Notes: generated by a model not told the origin, from the letters alone. A DNA stretch of 28,238 bases from CAMBDS01 sp964355675 (GCA_964355675.1 CAYHEC010000038.1:1-28238); one strand, 5' to 3'. Numbered from the stretch's first letter, positions 15,677-24,481 are shown. Translations and numbers: made by a program.

Positions 15677-16441
15677 TCAATCAGCCTGATTTTCGGGTTT
15701 ATCTATCAGGTTAGCTAATTTATCACGCTCAGCGTGGATACCTCGCATTATTTTCTCAACGATTAACCGCCAGGTATCCGGTGTGTTCGCCAGCATTCTC
15801 TCTTCATCGAAGGTAATGGGTTCGCCAACACTCACATAGATTCTCTTTCCGAAGCGAGGAACTACTGTACCGATCGGTAGTACCCGCTCCAGGCCGCGGT
15901 GATACATTGGTACTACCGGAGCGCCCGACTCATAGACTATTCTACCAATCCCGACCTTAGGATCGCCAATGTCGCCAGTTCGAGTTCGAGTTCCCTCAGG
16001 ATAAATGTGTAGAATTCCGCCATTTTTTACCGCCTCGATCAAACGGACGACGCCTTCTTGAAAAATTCCTTTTCCACGAATGACTGGAATAGATTTCGTC
16101 ATCCTCATGATCCAGGCAATAGCCGCGATCCGGTAAAAATTTCTCTCCTCCGGCGCATGAAAGGGCATCCATGCATAACCCCGAAGAGCTTTGGGAAAAA
16201 GCACGATCGGCCCTAAAAACACATCATCCAGAAGCGTCACGTGATTGGACATTAATATCCAGGGACGTTTGAGATTCGAAGCGTTATTCTTCCCAAATAC
16301 TGTCGTTCTGTTCATAAACCGCATGAAGATGTTCGTTATCGGAAACACAAAAAATGCAAGGAAAAAATATGTCTTTACCTTGTAGAAAAAAGTCGGATTG
16401 GCGGGAGTAAAGTTATTGCCTGAGGCGATATTAGTTTTCAC
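15677..16441 (-). CDS. 1-acyl-sn-glycerol-3-phosphate acyltransferase family protein (PlsC-like)
   Basis: This 254-residue membrane-associated acyltransferase of the PlsC/LPLAT superfamily probably transfers an acyl chain to lysophosphatidate or a related lipid. The catalytic HX4D motif is His67-Asp72 (NHVTLLDD), and the substrate-binding block PEGTR is at 148-152. A further conserved segment reads GAPVVPMYHRGLERVLP. A hydrophobic stretch at about 25-42 (YFFLAFFVFPITNIF) probably anchors it in the inner membrane. The start is GTG at 16441; there is no ATG before the first membrane segment and the ribosome site is weak. The length is near that of PlsC (about 240-260). The motif NHVTLLDD and the overall pattern also recall tafazzin-like acyltransferases, so the exact substrate is open. 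It is followed by tatD and preceded by a membrane protease on the same strand. Confidence 0.85.
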   Translation of the reverse strand: MKTNIASGNNFTPANPTFFYKVKTYFFLAFFVFPITNIFMRFMNRTTVFGKNNASNLKRPWILMSNHVTLLDDVFLGPIVLFPKALRGYAWMPFHAPEERNFYRIAAIAWIMRMTKSIPVIRGKGIFQEGVVRLIEAVKNGGILHIYPEGTRTRTGDIGDPKVGIGRIVYESGAPVVPMYHRGLERVLPIGTVVPRFGKRIYVSVGEPITFDEERMLANTPDTWRLIVEKIMRGIHAERDKLANLIDKPENQAD

Positions 16442-16469
16442 TGATTTTATACTGCCGTTTGTTATTTTG

Positions 16470-17255
16470 TTAATTGTGACGTTGTACTCTGCTCATCCCT
16501 TGAAGACTTGCATAAGCCGTGGCGATGGCCGCAATTGCGATGACTGGATTGAGCTGTCCGTGGAAAAGATACAATCCCTTGACTTCATCGTGCATTTCAA
16601 ACATTAAGTAATAACTCAATATGTTGTTAGCCGCATGAAGAAATAACGCCGGAACTATGCTGTTCCATTGCCATGCCATCCAGCCCAAAAATACCGACAT
16701 TATCAATAATTGTATCAACCAGGCAATTTGAAAATGTATCAAGCCAAAAATCAGCGCGGTCATCATTACTCCCTTGGTAACGTCAGACCTTCTTTCAAAC
16801 GTCGTTTGAATCGCGCCGCGAAAAATCGATTCTTCCACAAAAGGTGCAATAAACCCGATACCAGCTATTATTAGAAATTTTTCCAGCCCCGTGTTCGCTG
16901 ACAGTTCCGTTCGAAAGGATTCGAGTGTCTCGAGAGGCAGAGGTATTATCAACGCAATAATTCTATCCAAGCCGTCCAGCAAGACCGCTCCTGCTAATCC
17001 GAAAAGAATAAAATAAGGTACAGCCGCTAATGGAACTCTCCGCCATCGACAGATTTCTATGATTGGTAGTTTCCGATAACGAAAATAGCCAAGCGCCGAA
17101 ATCATCAAAGCTATCTCGGTTAGCGCTGTTCGAGCTTTGCCGGTCGGCTCCTCTAAGGCCGGGCCGACCCAAATCAGCACCACCATCATCATCCAAAGCA
17201 GGAAAAGGATGTCGAGTCCATCCAATTCCCGGCGTTCGTTGGGAGCATTATTCAA
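16470..17255 (-). CDS. CPBP family intramembrane metalloprotease (CAAX protease/bacteriocin-processing type)
   Basis: This 261-residue polytopic membrane protein has the three CPBP/Abi motifs: EExxxR (Glu141, Glu142, Arg146 in EESIFRG), FxxxH (Phe170, His174 in FGLIH) and HxxxN (His207, Asn211). Hydrophobic spans lie near 15-31, 45-58, 77-94, 126-140, 163-185 and 200-216. Such proteins are related to the eukaryotic Rce1 protease; bacterial members act in bacteriocin self-immunity, peptide maturation or anti-sigma factor cleavage. The start is TTG at 17255, because the first ATG lies inside the first membrane span. It is the first gene of the minus-strand group. It is divergent from the ECF sigma operon, and the two share 149 intergenic bases, so a role in proteolysis of the neighbouring membrane anti-sigma factor is conceivable but only inferred. 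Confidence 0.85.
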   Translation of the reverse strand: MNNAPNERRELDGLDILFLLWMMMVVLIWVGPALEEPTGKARTALTEIALMISALGYFRYRKLPIIEICRWRRVPLAAVPYFILFGLAGAVLLDGLDRIIALIIPLPLETLESFRTELSANTGLEKFLIIAGIGFIAPFVEESIFRGAIQTTFERRSDVTKGVMMTALIFGLIHFQIAWLIQLLIMSVFLGWMAWQWNSIVPALFLHAANNILSYYLMFEMHDEVKGLYLFHGQLNPVIAIAAIATAYASLQGMSRVQRHN

Positions 17256-17404
17256 GCGTTTTCGCTTTCTGGCTATGTTGAAACTAAATAATAACGCCTC
17301 TAATGTACTATGTCAAGCATTAAATACTTTTCTAAACCTTTTTCAAGTTGCAACGTTCGATTGTATTGCTTACATTATCAATATCTGAAAACAAACTACA
17401 AGAG
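17256..17404. promoter_or_regulatory. Divergent intergenic region, probable promoter area
   Basis: This AT-rich stretch lies between the divergent CPBP protease and ECF sigma genes and must hold promoters for both. I see no strong sigma-70 match. TGCAAC at 17348-17353 followed by GTTCGATTG resembles an ECF-type -35 AAC element, but no convincing -10 can be assigned. Autoregulation of the sigma operon would be expected from the family. Confidence 0.3.
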
Positions 17405-18025
17405 ATGCAACAGCGTATCACAAATGAAACCGAAGAACCTCTCAACCCTGACGCCGATCTTATCGAAAAGTGTCAACATGGTGATGAGAAGGCTTTCCAG
17501 GAACTCGTCGAACGTTATCGAACCCGAGTCGCAAGCATAGCTTATCAGGTACTCGGCAATTACGAAGACGCACGCGATGTCGCCCAGGAGGTATTTATCA
17601 AACTCTACCGTGGAATCGGTGGGTTTGATCCACATAAGAAGTTTTTTACATGGCTCTATCGACTTACCGTCAATGCCGCCATTGATTATCTTCGTGCCAA
17701 AAAACGTCGCTCCTATGAAAACTCTCTCGATGAGCACCCCGACCTTTTTTTGAGCATTCCAAGCCCTGAATCGGAACTCGCTTCTCAGGAGTTTGAACGA
17801 CGAGAACTAAGAAAATTGTTCATCGATCTGGCTGAAAAACTCAATCCAAAGCAACGTGCGGCATTTATTCTGTGTGACTTACAGGGCTTCACGGCTGATG
17901 AAGTGGCAGAAATCCTTGAATGTCCAAAAGTGACACTCAGATGGTATCTGCACGAAGCCCGCAAACGGATCCGAACAGCTATCGCGCGAGACCATCCTGA
18001 ATATTGGAGAGGAAAATCGAAATAA
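17405..18025 (+). CDS. ECF-type RNA polymerase sigma factor (RpoE-like)
   Basis: This sigma-70 family factor of 206 residues from ATG 17405 lacks regions 1 and 3, as in the ECF group. Region 2 spans about 34-101: YRTRVASIAYQVLGNYEDARD, then DVAQEVFIKLYR for core binding and -10 recognition, and WLYRLTVNAAIDYLRAKKR. Region 4 spans about 137-192: LNPKQRAAFILCDLQGFTADEVAEIL followed by the helix-turn-helix VTLRWYLHEARKRIR. An in-frame TTG at 17348 would add 19 residues with no family similarity, so the ATG is preferred although its ribosome site is poor. The 3' end overlaps the anti-sigma gene by 22 bases. It presumably responds to an envelope signal through the next two genes and may drive its own operon. 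The target regulon is not visible. Confidence 0.92.
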   Translation: MQQRITNETEEPLNPDADLIEKCQHGDEKAFQELVERYRTRVASIAYQVLGNYEDARDVAQEVFIKLYRGIGGFDPHKKFFTWLYRLTVNAAIDYLRAKKRRSYENSLDEHPDLFLSIPSPESELASQEFERRELRKLFIDLAEKLNPKQRAAFILCDLQGFTADEVAEILECPKVTLRWYLHEARKRIRTAIARDHPEYWRGKSK

Positions 18026-18543
18026 ATTGCTGGTTCATTCGCCGACGCCTATTGAAATTGAGCCCTGCCGAACTAAAACTGCCGTTAAGCAATAATCTCG
18101 AACGGCATCTTCGGCATTGTCCGTCTTGCGATAGTTTGCGAGGTCTCTTCCTGACTTTGAACACTGACATGGTTCATGGCGGCATCCTTGAAGAACATCG
18201 CATTTTCCCTCTCAAGTTGGATCTGCATAAATCTCAAAGCTACTCGAAGAGCCTTTCGACATCGCTCTGGCGCAAACTCGATTGGTGGCTTATGCCAGAA
18301 AAATCGATAATGTGGACTCTCGCTATTGCCCTGACTGTCGTCCTCGGCGGCGTTGTATTCAACCAATTTCCCCAAAGTCCGAACGGCATGGTTGGATTTC
18401 CAAACAATCTCGTCATTTCACGAGGAAATGTAATGGTCACCTTCGTTCCAGAAAAGGGTTTACATCTTTCCAATAATTCAGTCAATTCCGCCGCTGACTC
18501 AAAGGACGATCTTGACAAAAATAACGTAAAAGGCGCAATCTGA
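18004..18543 (+). CDS. Zinc-binding membrane-anchored anti-sigma factor (ZAS type)
   Basis: This 179-residue protein should bind and inhibit the ECF factor encoded just upstream. The N-terminal part carries a full zinc-binding anti-sigma motif: Cys9, 25 residues, His35, three residues, Cys39, two residues, Cys42 (NCWFIRRRLL followed by LERHLRHCPSCD). One membrane span lies at about 103-120 (MWTLAIALTVVLGGVVF), placing residues 1-100 in the cytoplasm and a short, hydrophilic tail of some 60 residues in the periplasm. The start is uncertain: TTG 18004, inside the sigma gene, is the only common start codon that keeps Cys9. The stop is followed after one base by the TTG of the HtrA-like lipoprotein, so all three are coupled. 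Release would require zinc-site change or proteolysis; no protease gene with an intact active site is in the same operon. Confidence 0.82.
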   Translation: MERKIEINCWFIRRRLLKLSPAELKLPLSNNLERHLRHCPSCDSLRGLFLTLNTDMVHGGILEEHRIFPLKLDLHKSQSYSKSLSTSLWRKLDWWLMPEKSIMWTLAIALTVVLGGVVFNQFPQSPNGMVGFPNNLVISRGNVMVTFVPEKGLHLSNNSVNSAADSKDDLDKNNVKGAI

Positions 18544-18544
18544 C

Positions 18545-19600
18545 TTGACTGAACCGATTAAATATGCCGCAATTGTCGTTCAGTCCTTTGTTATCTCTCT
18601 CTTGCTTTACTTATTTGGTTGTACAGACAATTCTTCCATCCCGCTTCAATTTGAAAAAGGAATTCAACAGGCGATTTCTAATAACAGGTCGTCCGTTGTT
18701 GCAATCGAAGTATCCAATGACTCTTCTCAATCTGCTGATAAAATCGTTCGTCGGGGAGCAGGCGTCGTGCTCGAGAAAAATGGTATCATTGCCACCACCT
18801 TCGACAATCTTTCCTACGGCAACAGGTACAACGTGCTTTTTCAGGATGGTTGCGCCGCTGAGGCTAAACTGCTCGGCTATGACCGCGAAACAAACATTGC
18901 CTTAGTAACGACCGCTGAACACCACTGCGGGTGCTTTCCCATACGCGCCAACACGGAAGAAAATGTCTCAACTGGAAGCATCGGCATTTTAGTCAATAAC
19001 TCAAGCGTCAGCAAGGGCGTTTCTGCCGGAATGGGAGTCATGGCTGAAAGCTGGCTTGGCGGTGATGATTGCTGGAGCCATCCATTGTACATTACCCAGA
19101 CTGGCGATATCCTCACCATGCCAGGCGCGCCAGTTATTTCGATGGACGGACGACTGATCGGTATCTGCGATGCAATGATCGAATCTCATAATGGTTCTTG
19201 GACAGTCATTCCGACTCAGACAATCCTAAAGGTTGCCAGGGAACTCCGACAAAACGGTGCTGTACCACGCGGGTGGATAGGAATTGCCTGCGAAGTTGAC
19301 CAGTTGGAACCTTTCCAAAACTCGAGCGTGCAACCACATATCTTGGTTAAGGAGGTTGTTCCCGCGAGTCCAGCTGATTTAGCTGGTTTAGCTGTGGGCG
19401 ATTTCGTCACCGCACTCAATAATAACCCCGTGGATAATCTAAGTCAACTTCGCTATGCAATTACAGGTCTCGGTGTTGGTTCCAATCTTCTTCTCGATAT
19501 AGTCAGGAAGTCCGGTGTGCCTGAGACCCTTCAAATGAAATCAAGCTCTTTACCGGATGATGCCGGGCGACCTCGTCTTTGTAGCACACGCACACTTTGA
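18545..19600 (+). CDS. HtrA-like PDZ lipoprotein lacking the protease catalytic triad
   Basis: This 351-residue protein starts at TTG 18545. An N-terminal hydrophobic segment ends in LFGC (Cys26), a probable lipobox. Residues about 40-230 align with the trypsin-like domain of HtrA/Deg proteases, including GAGVVLEKNGII, AKLLGYDRETNIALV and the DGRLIGI strand. The catalytic positions are changed: Asp87 stands where HtrA has His (TNNHVV-like), Asn117 replaces Asp (PRTDLAL-like), and Pro193 stands for Ser (GNSGGP becomes MPGAP). A PDZ domain covers about 240-330 (RGWIGIACE, VVPASPADLAGLAVGDFVTALNNNPV). Protease activity is therefore unlikely. In context it probably binds an envelope signal or peptide and tunes the anti-sigma factor, by analogy with DegS in the RpoE pathway. 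It is rich in cysteine (Cys103, 128, 130, 176, 208, 249), so disulfides are possible. Confidence 0.82.
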   Translation: MTEPIKYAAIVVQSFVISLLLYLFGCTDNSSIPLQFEKGIQQAISNNRSSVVAIEVSNDSSQSADKIVRRGAGVVLEKNGIIATTFDNLSYGNRYNVLFQDGCAAEAKLLGYDRETNIALVTTAEHHCGCFPIRANTEENVSTGSIGILVNNSSVSKGVSAGMGVMAESWLGGDDCWSHPLYITQTGDILTMPGAPVISMDGRLIGICDAMIESHNGSWTVIPTQTILKVARELRQNGAVPRGWIGIACEVDQLEPFQNSSVQPHILVKEVVPASPADLAGLAVGDFVTALNNNPVDNLSQLRYAITGLGVGSNLLLDIVRKSGVPETLQMKSSSLPDDAGRPRLCSTRTL

Positions 19601-19608
19601 ACACCGCC

Positions 19609-19657
19609 TACTGTTATCATCCATACTGTTATAACAACCATTTCTACCCAGTATAAA
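19609..19657 (+). promoter_or_regulatory. Possible promoter with direct repeats before the LVIVD lipoprotein
   Basis: TACTGTTAT occurs twice in direct orientation (19609-19617 and 19624-19632), 15 bases apart. TATAAA at 19652-19657 could be a -10 element, with the second repeat where a -35 would be. This layout suits an activator site, but the repeats are short and there is no good -35 consensus. Confidence 0.3.
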
Positions 19658-19679
19658 ACTCGCACTGAGGACTTCAAAA

Positions 19680-20729
19680 ATGAAAATCGATCGAATTATC
19701 GCCCTCTCGTTGGCATCATTAGCAATCGCTGGCTGTGCCACCACCATTCAACCGGTTGATGGCAACCCGCAATTTGCTTTTCAGTTATTGAGCACCACCA
19801 CCACCCGCGGCTTGGCGCGCGACGTATGGGTAGATGGTACTACTGCTTACGTCGCTGATGATGAATATGGCATAACGATCTGGGACGTCTCGAATCTGAA
19901 TGACCCGGTTATGATCGATTCGATTGAAACTTATGGGCGAGTTCAGGATATTGCCTACTCCCCAGAAATTGGAATGGTGTTTTCTTTGCAATCAAGCACC
20001 ACTGGCGGTATTACGACATTTAATCGCACAACCAAAGGCGAGCAAATCAAGATCGGAAATGGGATCTCGAGAGCTTTTCGCTTTAAAGTATTATCGCCAG
20101 ACTCTCTGATTGTTGCCGAGACTGAGCCCGATAACGATGGTTGTCAATTCTTATTTTCTGTCAGAGACGCCACCCAGCTTATCGAATGGCCTTCCGATCC
20201 AACTTCATTTTATACACCGGACTTCGGGCATCTTAACTCATTGGAATTAGATTCTAATTATGTCTTCTTCGCTCATAGTCAGTACGGGGTTAGCATCATC
20301 CAATACGATTACACCAGAATCGGCCCGGGCTTTCGCGATCACGTGATCAAACTTGGAAGAGTAGATACTCCCGGAATGGCTCGTGACTTAGTATTAAGCC
20401 GCGACCGAAGACATCTCTTCGTTGCAGACAATCAATCAGGTCTGCAAGTTATCGATGTTACCGATAAAACGCACCCACGATTGGTCGGCTCATCGTCGCC
20501 TCAGAATGCAAATGACGTCTATAAAGTTCGTGCAGTAGGGGATACTGCGATCTTCGTTGAGCAATTACGCGGAATTTATGCTATTGATTGCTCAGTACCC
20601 ACTTCGCCTCGCTATTTCGGAATATACACAACACCGGATCCGCAGGGATTATTTATCAGGGAGTCGGACAATACCATTTTCTTGACCGATTTGGACCTGG
20701 GACTTCTGATCTTGAAGTTCCGCTCGTAA
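19680..20729 (+). CDS. LVIVD-type beta-propeller lipoprotein
   Basis: This 349-residue lipoprotein has a signal peptide and lipobox IAGC (Cys19). The mature part is made of repeated blades resembling LVIVD repeats. Examples are ARDVWVDGTTAYVADDEYGITIWDVSNLNDPVMI, then LFVADNQSGLQVIDVTDKTHPRLV, AIFVEQLRGIYAIDCSVPTSPRYF, and the final TIFLTDLDLGLLILKF. Such propellers usually bind proteins or polysaccharides at the cell surface; no catalytic residues can be recognised. The start ATG is well supported by GAGGA eight bases upstream. It lies 34 bases before the C25 protease gene and probably shares its transcript, so a role in docking or assembling that protease is possible but inferred. It begins 79 bases after the HtrA-like gene and may also be reached by readthrough from the sigma operon. 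Confidence 0.8.
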   Translation: MKIDRIIALSLASLAIAGCATTIQPVDGNPQFAFQLLSTTTTRGLARDVWVDGTTAYVADDEYGITIWDVSNLNDPVMIDSIETYGRVQDIAYSPEIGMVFSLQSSTTGGITTFNRTTKGEQIKIGNGISRAFRFKVLSPDSLIVAETEPDNDGCQFLFSVRDATQLIEWPSDPTSFYTPDFGHLNSLELDSNYVFFAHSQYGVSIIQYDYTRIGPGFRDHVIKLGRVDTPGMARDLVLSRDRRHLFVADNQSGLQVIDVTDKTHPRLVGSSSPQNANDVYKVRAVGDTAIFVEQLRGIYAIDCSVPTSPRYFGIYTTPDPQGLFIRESDNTIFLTDLDLGLLILKFRS

Positions 20730-20763
20730 ATTTCCCATGATGCCTCTAAAGGAGTCAGAAAAA

Positions 20764-23700
20764 ATGCTAAAGCAACATTCCCGTTCGCTAACTATCGCCC
20801 TGATCTTATGTTTTATGCCCGTTGCCCTGCTCGCTTCGACGATCACCGAGGGCTGGAACACCTTCGGCCTATCTTCCGCCAGTTCAGGCTCTGCCAAACT
20901 GCTCACAGAAAATGAGCAGTACATCGAAGTCGAGTGGACCTGGTCGCAATTCAAGGTCACAACCCTTTCGACCCCAGCCGGTCCGTTTCAAAAACTCTCT
21001 CTCGGTGTTGACCTGCCTGCCAGTCGTCAGGCGCTGGGTGAGCCAGAATTGCCGATTTCTGTCGAGATGATCAACTATCCAGCCGGATCCTACGGTAGAG
21101 TCGAAGTTCTTGCCAGCGAATGGCAGTCGTTCGAAAACGTTAGACCCTATCCGGTTCAGTTTCCCGCCCGCGACGGGTTGGAAGACCCACCGTTTGCCTT
21201 TGATGCCGACGCCTACGAATCGCTTGCCGCGATTCCCGCCGAAATTTCCGGCGTCACCACCCCGAAAGGGTGGGGAGGACTGGACGTCGGCTCACTCTGG
21301 GCGTCGCCTTTCCGTTATACACCGTCGCTAAAAAAGCTTGAGGTCGCCACAAGCATCAAGGTTCGCGTCTGGTTTGAGCATGATGATGCTTTTCACGCCG
21401 TCACGCCCAATTCTCCATCTCCATGGATCACCAAAGCCCAACAGGCTTCGTTGCTCAATCCTCCGATTAATCCACCCGAAATCAACGATTTCGACGAGCC
21501 TGAACCAACCCGGTTGTTAGTAGTAACCCGCCAAGCCGCTCTTGCAACTGCCCAACCACTCATCGATCTACATAAAAACACCGGTTTAAAGACCGAGATC
21601 TGGGTGCTTGAAGGTGATGTTACTCCGCGTCAAATAAGAGACCGGATCCGCGATCTTTACGATGATGGATTACAATACGTCCTTTTTGTCGGTGACGGTG
21701 ACCAAGCCAGTCCTGATATACCGATGCAATGGTTTGACGATGCATATCCCGGACCCGATTTGGGTGAGTCCGCGTGTGGTAGCGACAGTTGGTACACTTG
21801 TTTGGATGGTGACGATCGCGATGGGTTCGTCGATCATCTTCCAGATATTGCACTCGGACGACTGGTCTATAATAATGTCAATGCTCTCAATCAACTGCAA
21901 ACTCAAGTCGATAAACTGACCGACTATATTGATTGGGATTTCGAGGACCAGAACTCAGATTGGCTTCGCAGGAACCTGATGGTTGCTCATTCTCAGAATG
22001 ATGCGAATCACGATTACATCCCCTGCAAAACCACGATAATTCAGCGAGATTATCGCTTTCCACATGGGGAGTGGGTTTGGCTTCCCGGTAATTTACAAGG
22101 CGTCAATAACGCTCGGATTATCGAACAGGTAAATCACGGCGTCGGCATTTTTAATTATCGTGGGCACGGCGACGAGACAATGTGGTGGCGATGGAATGGC
22201 AGAGAAAACTTTACATCAGCAAATGTCGCTCAGATGGACAACAGACAAAAACCATTCATCTTGTTTTCGTCAGCCTGCCTGACCGGAAATATCTATGATT
22301 ATGTCGGTACCTGCTTGATGGAATCCTTCCAAAAGCACCCGAACGGCGGTTCATTATGTGTCAATGGTTGCACATTAAGTACAATCACCTTAGGCAATTC
22401 TTACTCCGACATTGCCGTTTTTGACGCCATGTTCGAGGAAGGCATTGTCAACATTGGCTACGCGAACAACGCGGCAACCGTTTCGACCGTACTCTACTTC
22501 GACGCTAATGCGCCGAACGGCTGGCGGGGGATCGGCTACATTAATATGCGAGCCTATCTCTGGCTGGGTGACGCTTCCGTCAATTATCGTCTCGCCGATC
22601 CCGCCATTCTCTCTATGGATGTTTCTCCATTGGTTCCCGAAGGCACACAGCAATTAGAAGTAACTGTAGCCTCTGCCGATGTGCCTTTCGCAGGCGCGCT
22701 TATCACCGCGAGGACTGCCGATGACGCCATTTACACTCTGGCCACAACCGACGCCGATGGACATGCTCTTCTTGTCTTCGATGCTCCGCTCGAGATGCAA
22801 GAGACCCTGCTCATCACTGCCTCTAATCGTGAAGCCAAACCTGTTTCAAGCCCCGTCCTCGTAGCCAATGGTCTTGGGGTCATCGAAGGGCGTGTCGTCA
22901 GGCGTACTGGCGGCGCCGCAATTGCTGGCGCTTCGGTCGATCTGACTCGATTTCATGTCATCGACGAAACCGACCAGAATGGTGTTTTTCGCATCGAGGG
23001 CATTCCTTCCGGTCGATATGAATTAGTCGCTTCCATCAGAGGTATGATTCCACAAGTCCTGAATGTCGAAGTCGTCGAGAATTTAGTCACGCAAGCTAAT
23101 TTCGATTTGGCACAGAGTCAGATGGTCATCGAGCCTGATAGTATAGAAGTCTTCATAGATGCAGAATCCGAAAGTCAACAGAGACTCGTCTATCGCAATC
23201 GGGGAGACGCTGTTGTCGAATGGACTGCCAAATTCCAGCCCGACATAAGACGTCAGCCTTTCGATCTTGTCATGGAATTTCTTCCCGGCTGGGACAATGG
23301 CGACTCGCGCATTTATGGTGCGGTTTTTATCGAAGATAAATTCTATGTCGCTGGTGGAAACAATAACGCCGATCCAAATTTTATCTATGTCTTTGACCGC
23401 GACGGCGTTGAATTGGTCCAGTCTCGCTTCGAACAACCCTCAGCGGGAAATGGCTTCCGCGACCTCGATTGGGACGGAGAATACCTCTACGGAGCCGCCA
23501 ATCGCGACATTAAGGTATTCGATCTGGAAGGCGATCTTGTCGAGACCATTCAGGGTCCCTACGATCCAAGTCGAGCAATTGCCATTGATCCAGATGGCAG
23601 TATATGGGTCGGCAACAATCGTTCTGCCATCGTCAAAATTAATCGTCAAGGTCAAGTCCTGAACAATATCCCCGTCAATTTCTATGTCATGGGAATGACG

Positions 23701-24456
23701 TGGTATCCCGAACAAAAAGACGGGTACAATTTACTGATTTGGGGCAGGTCTGGCGTCAATGGGGTCGAGCTATACGGCGCGAATCCTGAAACCGGCAGGA
23801 TGATCCTTCTCCAAAATCTGTTGATGAACGAAAACGAAATAGCTGTCGAAGGATTGTACGTCACCTCCGATTACGATTCGCGCGACTGGATGATGATCGG
23901 AATGGTTGGGATGGTCGGTCAGGCTGGACTCGTCGAAGCGCAAACTGTAAAGGTTTGGCAACTTGACCCAAGAACCAGTTGGATTACGTTCGATCCACTC
24001 GCTGGTAGCCTTGAACCGGATCAACAAGGCGAAATCGCCTTGACACTCAACTCTCACAACTATTTACCGGGAACAACTCTCGCTGGTAATGCGTTATTTA
24101 CAACGAATAACCTTGGCGAAATAATCGCTTTGCCCATCGAGCTGAACATAGATCCGAATTCTGTTGACCGTGAAGATGTTGTTTCAGCTCCTTCAGACTT
24201 TGCTTTGACCAAAGTTTACCCCAATCCGTTTAATGCCATGCTCAGGTTGGATATCAATCTTCCCGAAGCTGGCATTTTGAAAGTTGGCGTCTATGACCTT
24301 CAAGGCCGTTTAGTTATCGATGGAACCTCAAGCTACTATGGATCGGGCACTCAAACAATATCAGTCAATGGCGAGGGACTTTCTAACGGGCTCTACATTA
24401 TCCGCGCCGAATCAAATGGCAGAACTGCGGTTGCCAAAGCGGCTCTGCTAAAATAG
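20764..24456 (+). CDS. Secreted C25 family (gingipain-like) cysteine protease with C-terminal sorting domain
   Basis: This is a large exported protein of 1230 residues. ATG 20764 is chosen over the in-frame ATG 20737 because AAAGGAG (20748-20754) lies nine bases before it and a clean signal peptide follows (SLTIALILCFMPVALLAS). After a pro-region, the C25 catalytic domain covers about 249-610. It starts LLVVTRQAALATAQPL, contains YVLFVGDGD and has the catalytic dyad His468 (NYRGHGD) and Cys505 (FSSACLTGN). Further on are an Ig-like module, a carboxypeptidase-regulatory-like domain at about 702-782 (GRVVRRTGGAAIAGASVDL), an NHL-like propeller region at about 832-1065 (AIAIDPDGSIWVGNN), and a T9SS type A sorting domain at the end (VYPNPFNAMLRLDI, GLSNGLYIIRAESNG). 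C25 proteases elsewhere are known as T9SS cargo, and PorU of that system is itself C25. Target proteins are unknown. Confidence 0.92.
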   Translation: MLKQHSRSLTIALILCFMPVALLASTITEGWNTFGLSSASSGSAKLLTENEQYIEVEWTWSQFKVTTLSTPAGPFQKLSLGVDLPASRQALGEPELPISVEMINYPAGSYGRVEVLASEWQSFENVRPYPVQFPARDGLEDPPFAFDADAYESLAAIPAEISGVTTPKGWGGLDVGSLWASPFRYTPSLKKLEVATSIKVRVWFEHDDAFHAVTPNSPSPWITKAQQASLLNPPINPPEINDFDEPEPTRLLVVTRQAALATAQPLIDLHKNTGLKTEIWVLEGDVTPRQIRDRIRDLYDDGLQYVLFVGDGDQASPDIPMQWFDDAYPGPDLGESACGSDSWYTCLDGDDRDGFVDHLPDIALGRLVYNNVNALNQLQTQVDKLTDYIDWDFEDQNSDWLRRNLMVAHSQNDANHDYIPCKTTIIQRDYRFPHGEWVWLPGNLQGVNNARIIEQVNHGVGIFNYRGHGDETMWWRWNGRENFTSANVAQMDNRQKPFILFSSACLTGNIYDYVGTCLMESFQKHPNGGSLCVNGCTLSTITLGNSYSDIAVFDAMFEEGIVNIGYANNAATVSTVLYFDANAPNGWRGIGYINMRAYLWLGDASVNYRLADPAILSMDVSPLVPEGTQQLEVTVASADVPFAGALITARTADDAIYTLATTDADGHALLVFDAPLEMQETLLITASNREAKPVSSPVLVANGLGVIEGRVVRRTGGAAIAGASVDLTRFHVIDETDQNGVFRIEGIPSGRYELVASIRGMIPQVLNVEVVENLVTQANFDLAQSQMVIEPDSIEVFIDAESESQQRLVYRNRGDAVVEWTAKFQPDIRRQPFDLVMEFLPGWDNGDSRIYGAVFIEDKFYVAGGNNNADPNFIYVFDRDGVELVQSRFEQPSAGNGFRDLDWDGEYLYGAANRDIKVFDLEGDLVETIQGPYDPSRAIAIDPDGSIWVGNNRSAIVKINRQGQVLNNIPVNFYVMGMTWYPEQKDGYNLLIWGRSGVNGVELYGANPETGRMILLQNLLMNENEIAVEGLYVTSDYDSRDWMMIGMVGMVGQAGLVEAQTVKVWQLDPRTSWITFDPLAGSLEPDQQGEIALTLNSHNYLPGTTLAGNALFTTNNLGEIIALPIELNIDPNSVDREDVVSAPSDFALTKVYPNPFNAMLRLDINLPEAGILKVGVYDLQGRLVIDGTSSYYGSGTQTISVNGEGLSNGLYIIRAESNGRTAVAKAALLK

Positions 24457-24481
24457 ATTTCAGCAAGCGAGTCTGTACGAG

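Noticed and set aside
17348..17404. TTG start adding 19 residues to the sigma factor
   Set aside because: No ribosome site and no similarity to ECF N termini; the region is probably promoter.
20737..20763. Earlier ATG start for the C25 protease
   Set aside because: The AAAGGAG ribosome site lies inside this stretch and points to ATG 20764, which also gives a clean signal peptide.
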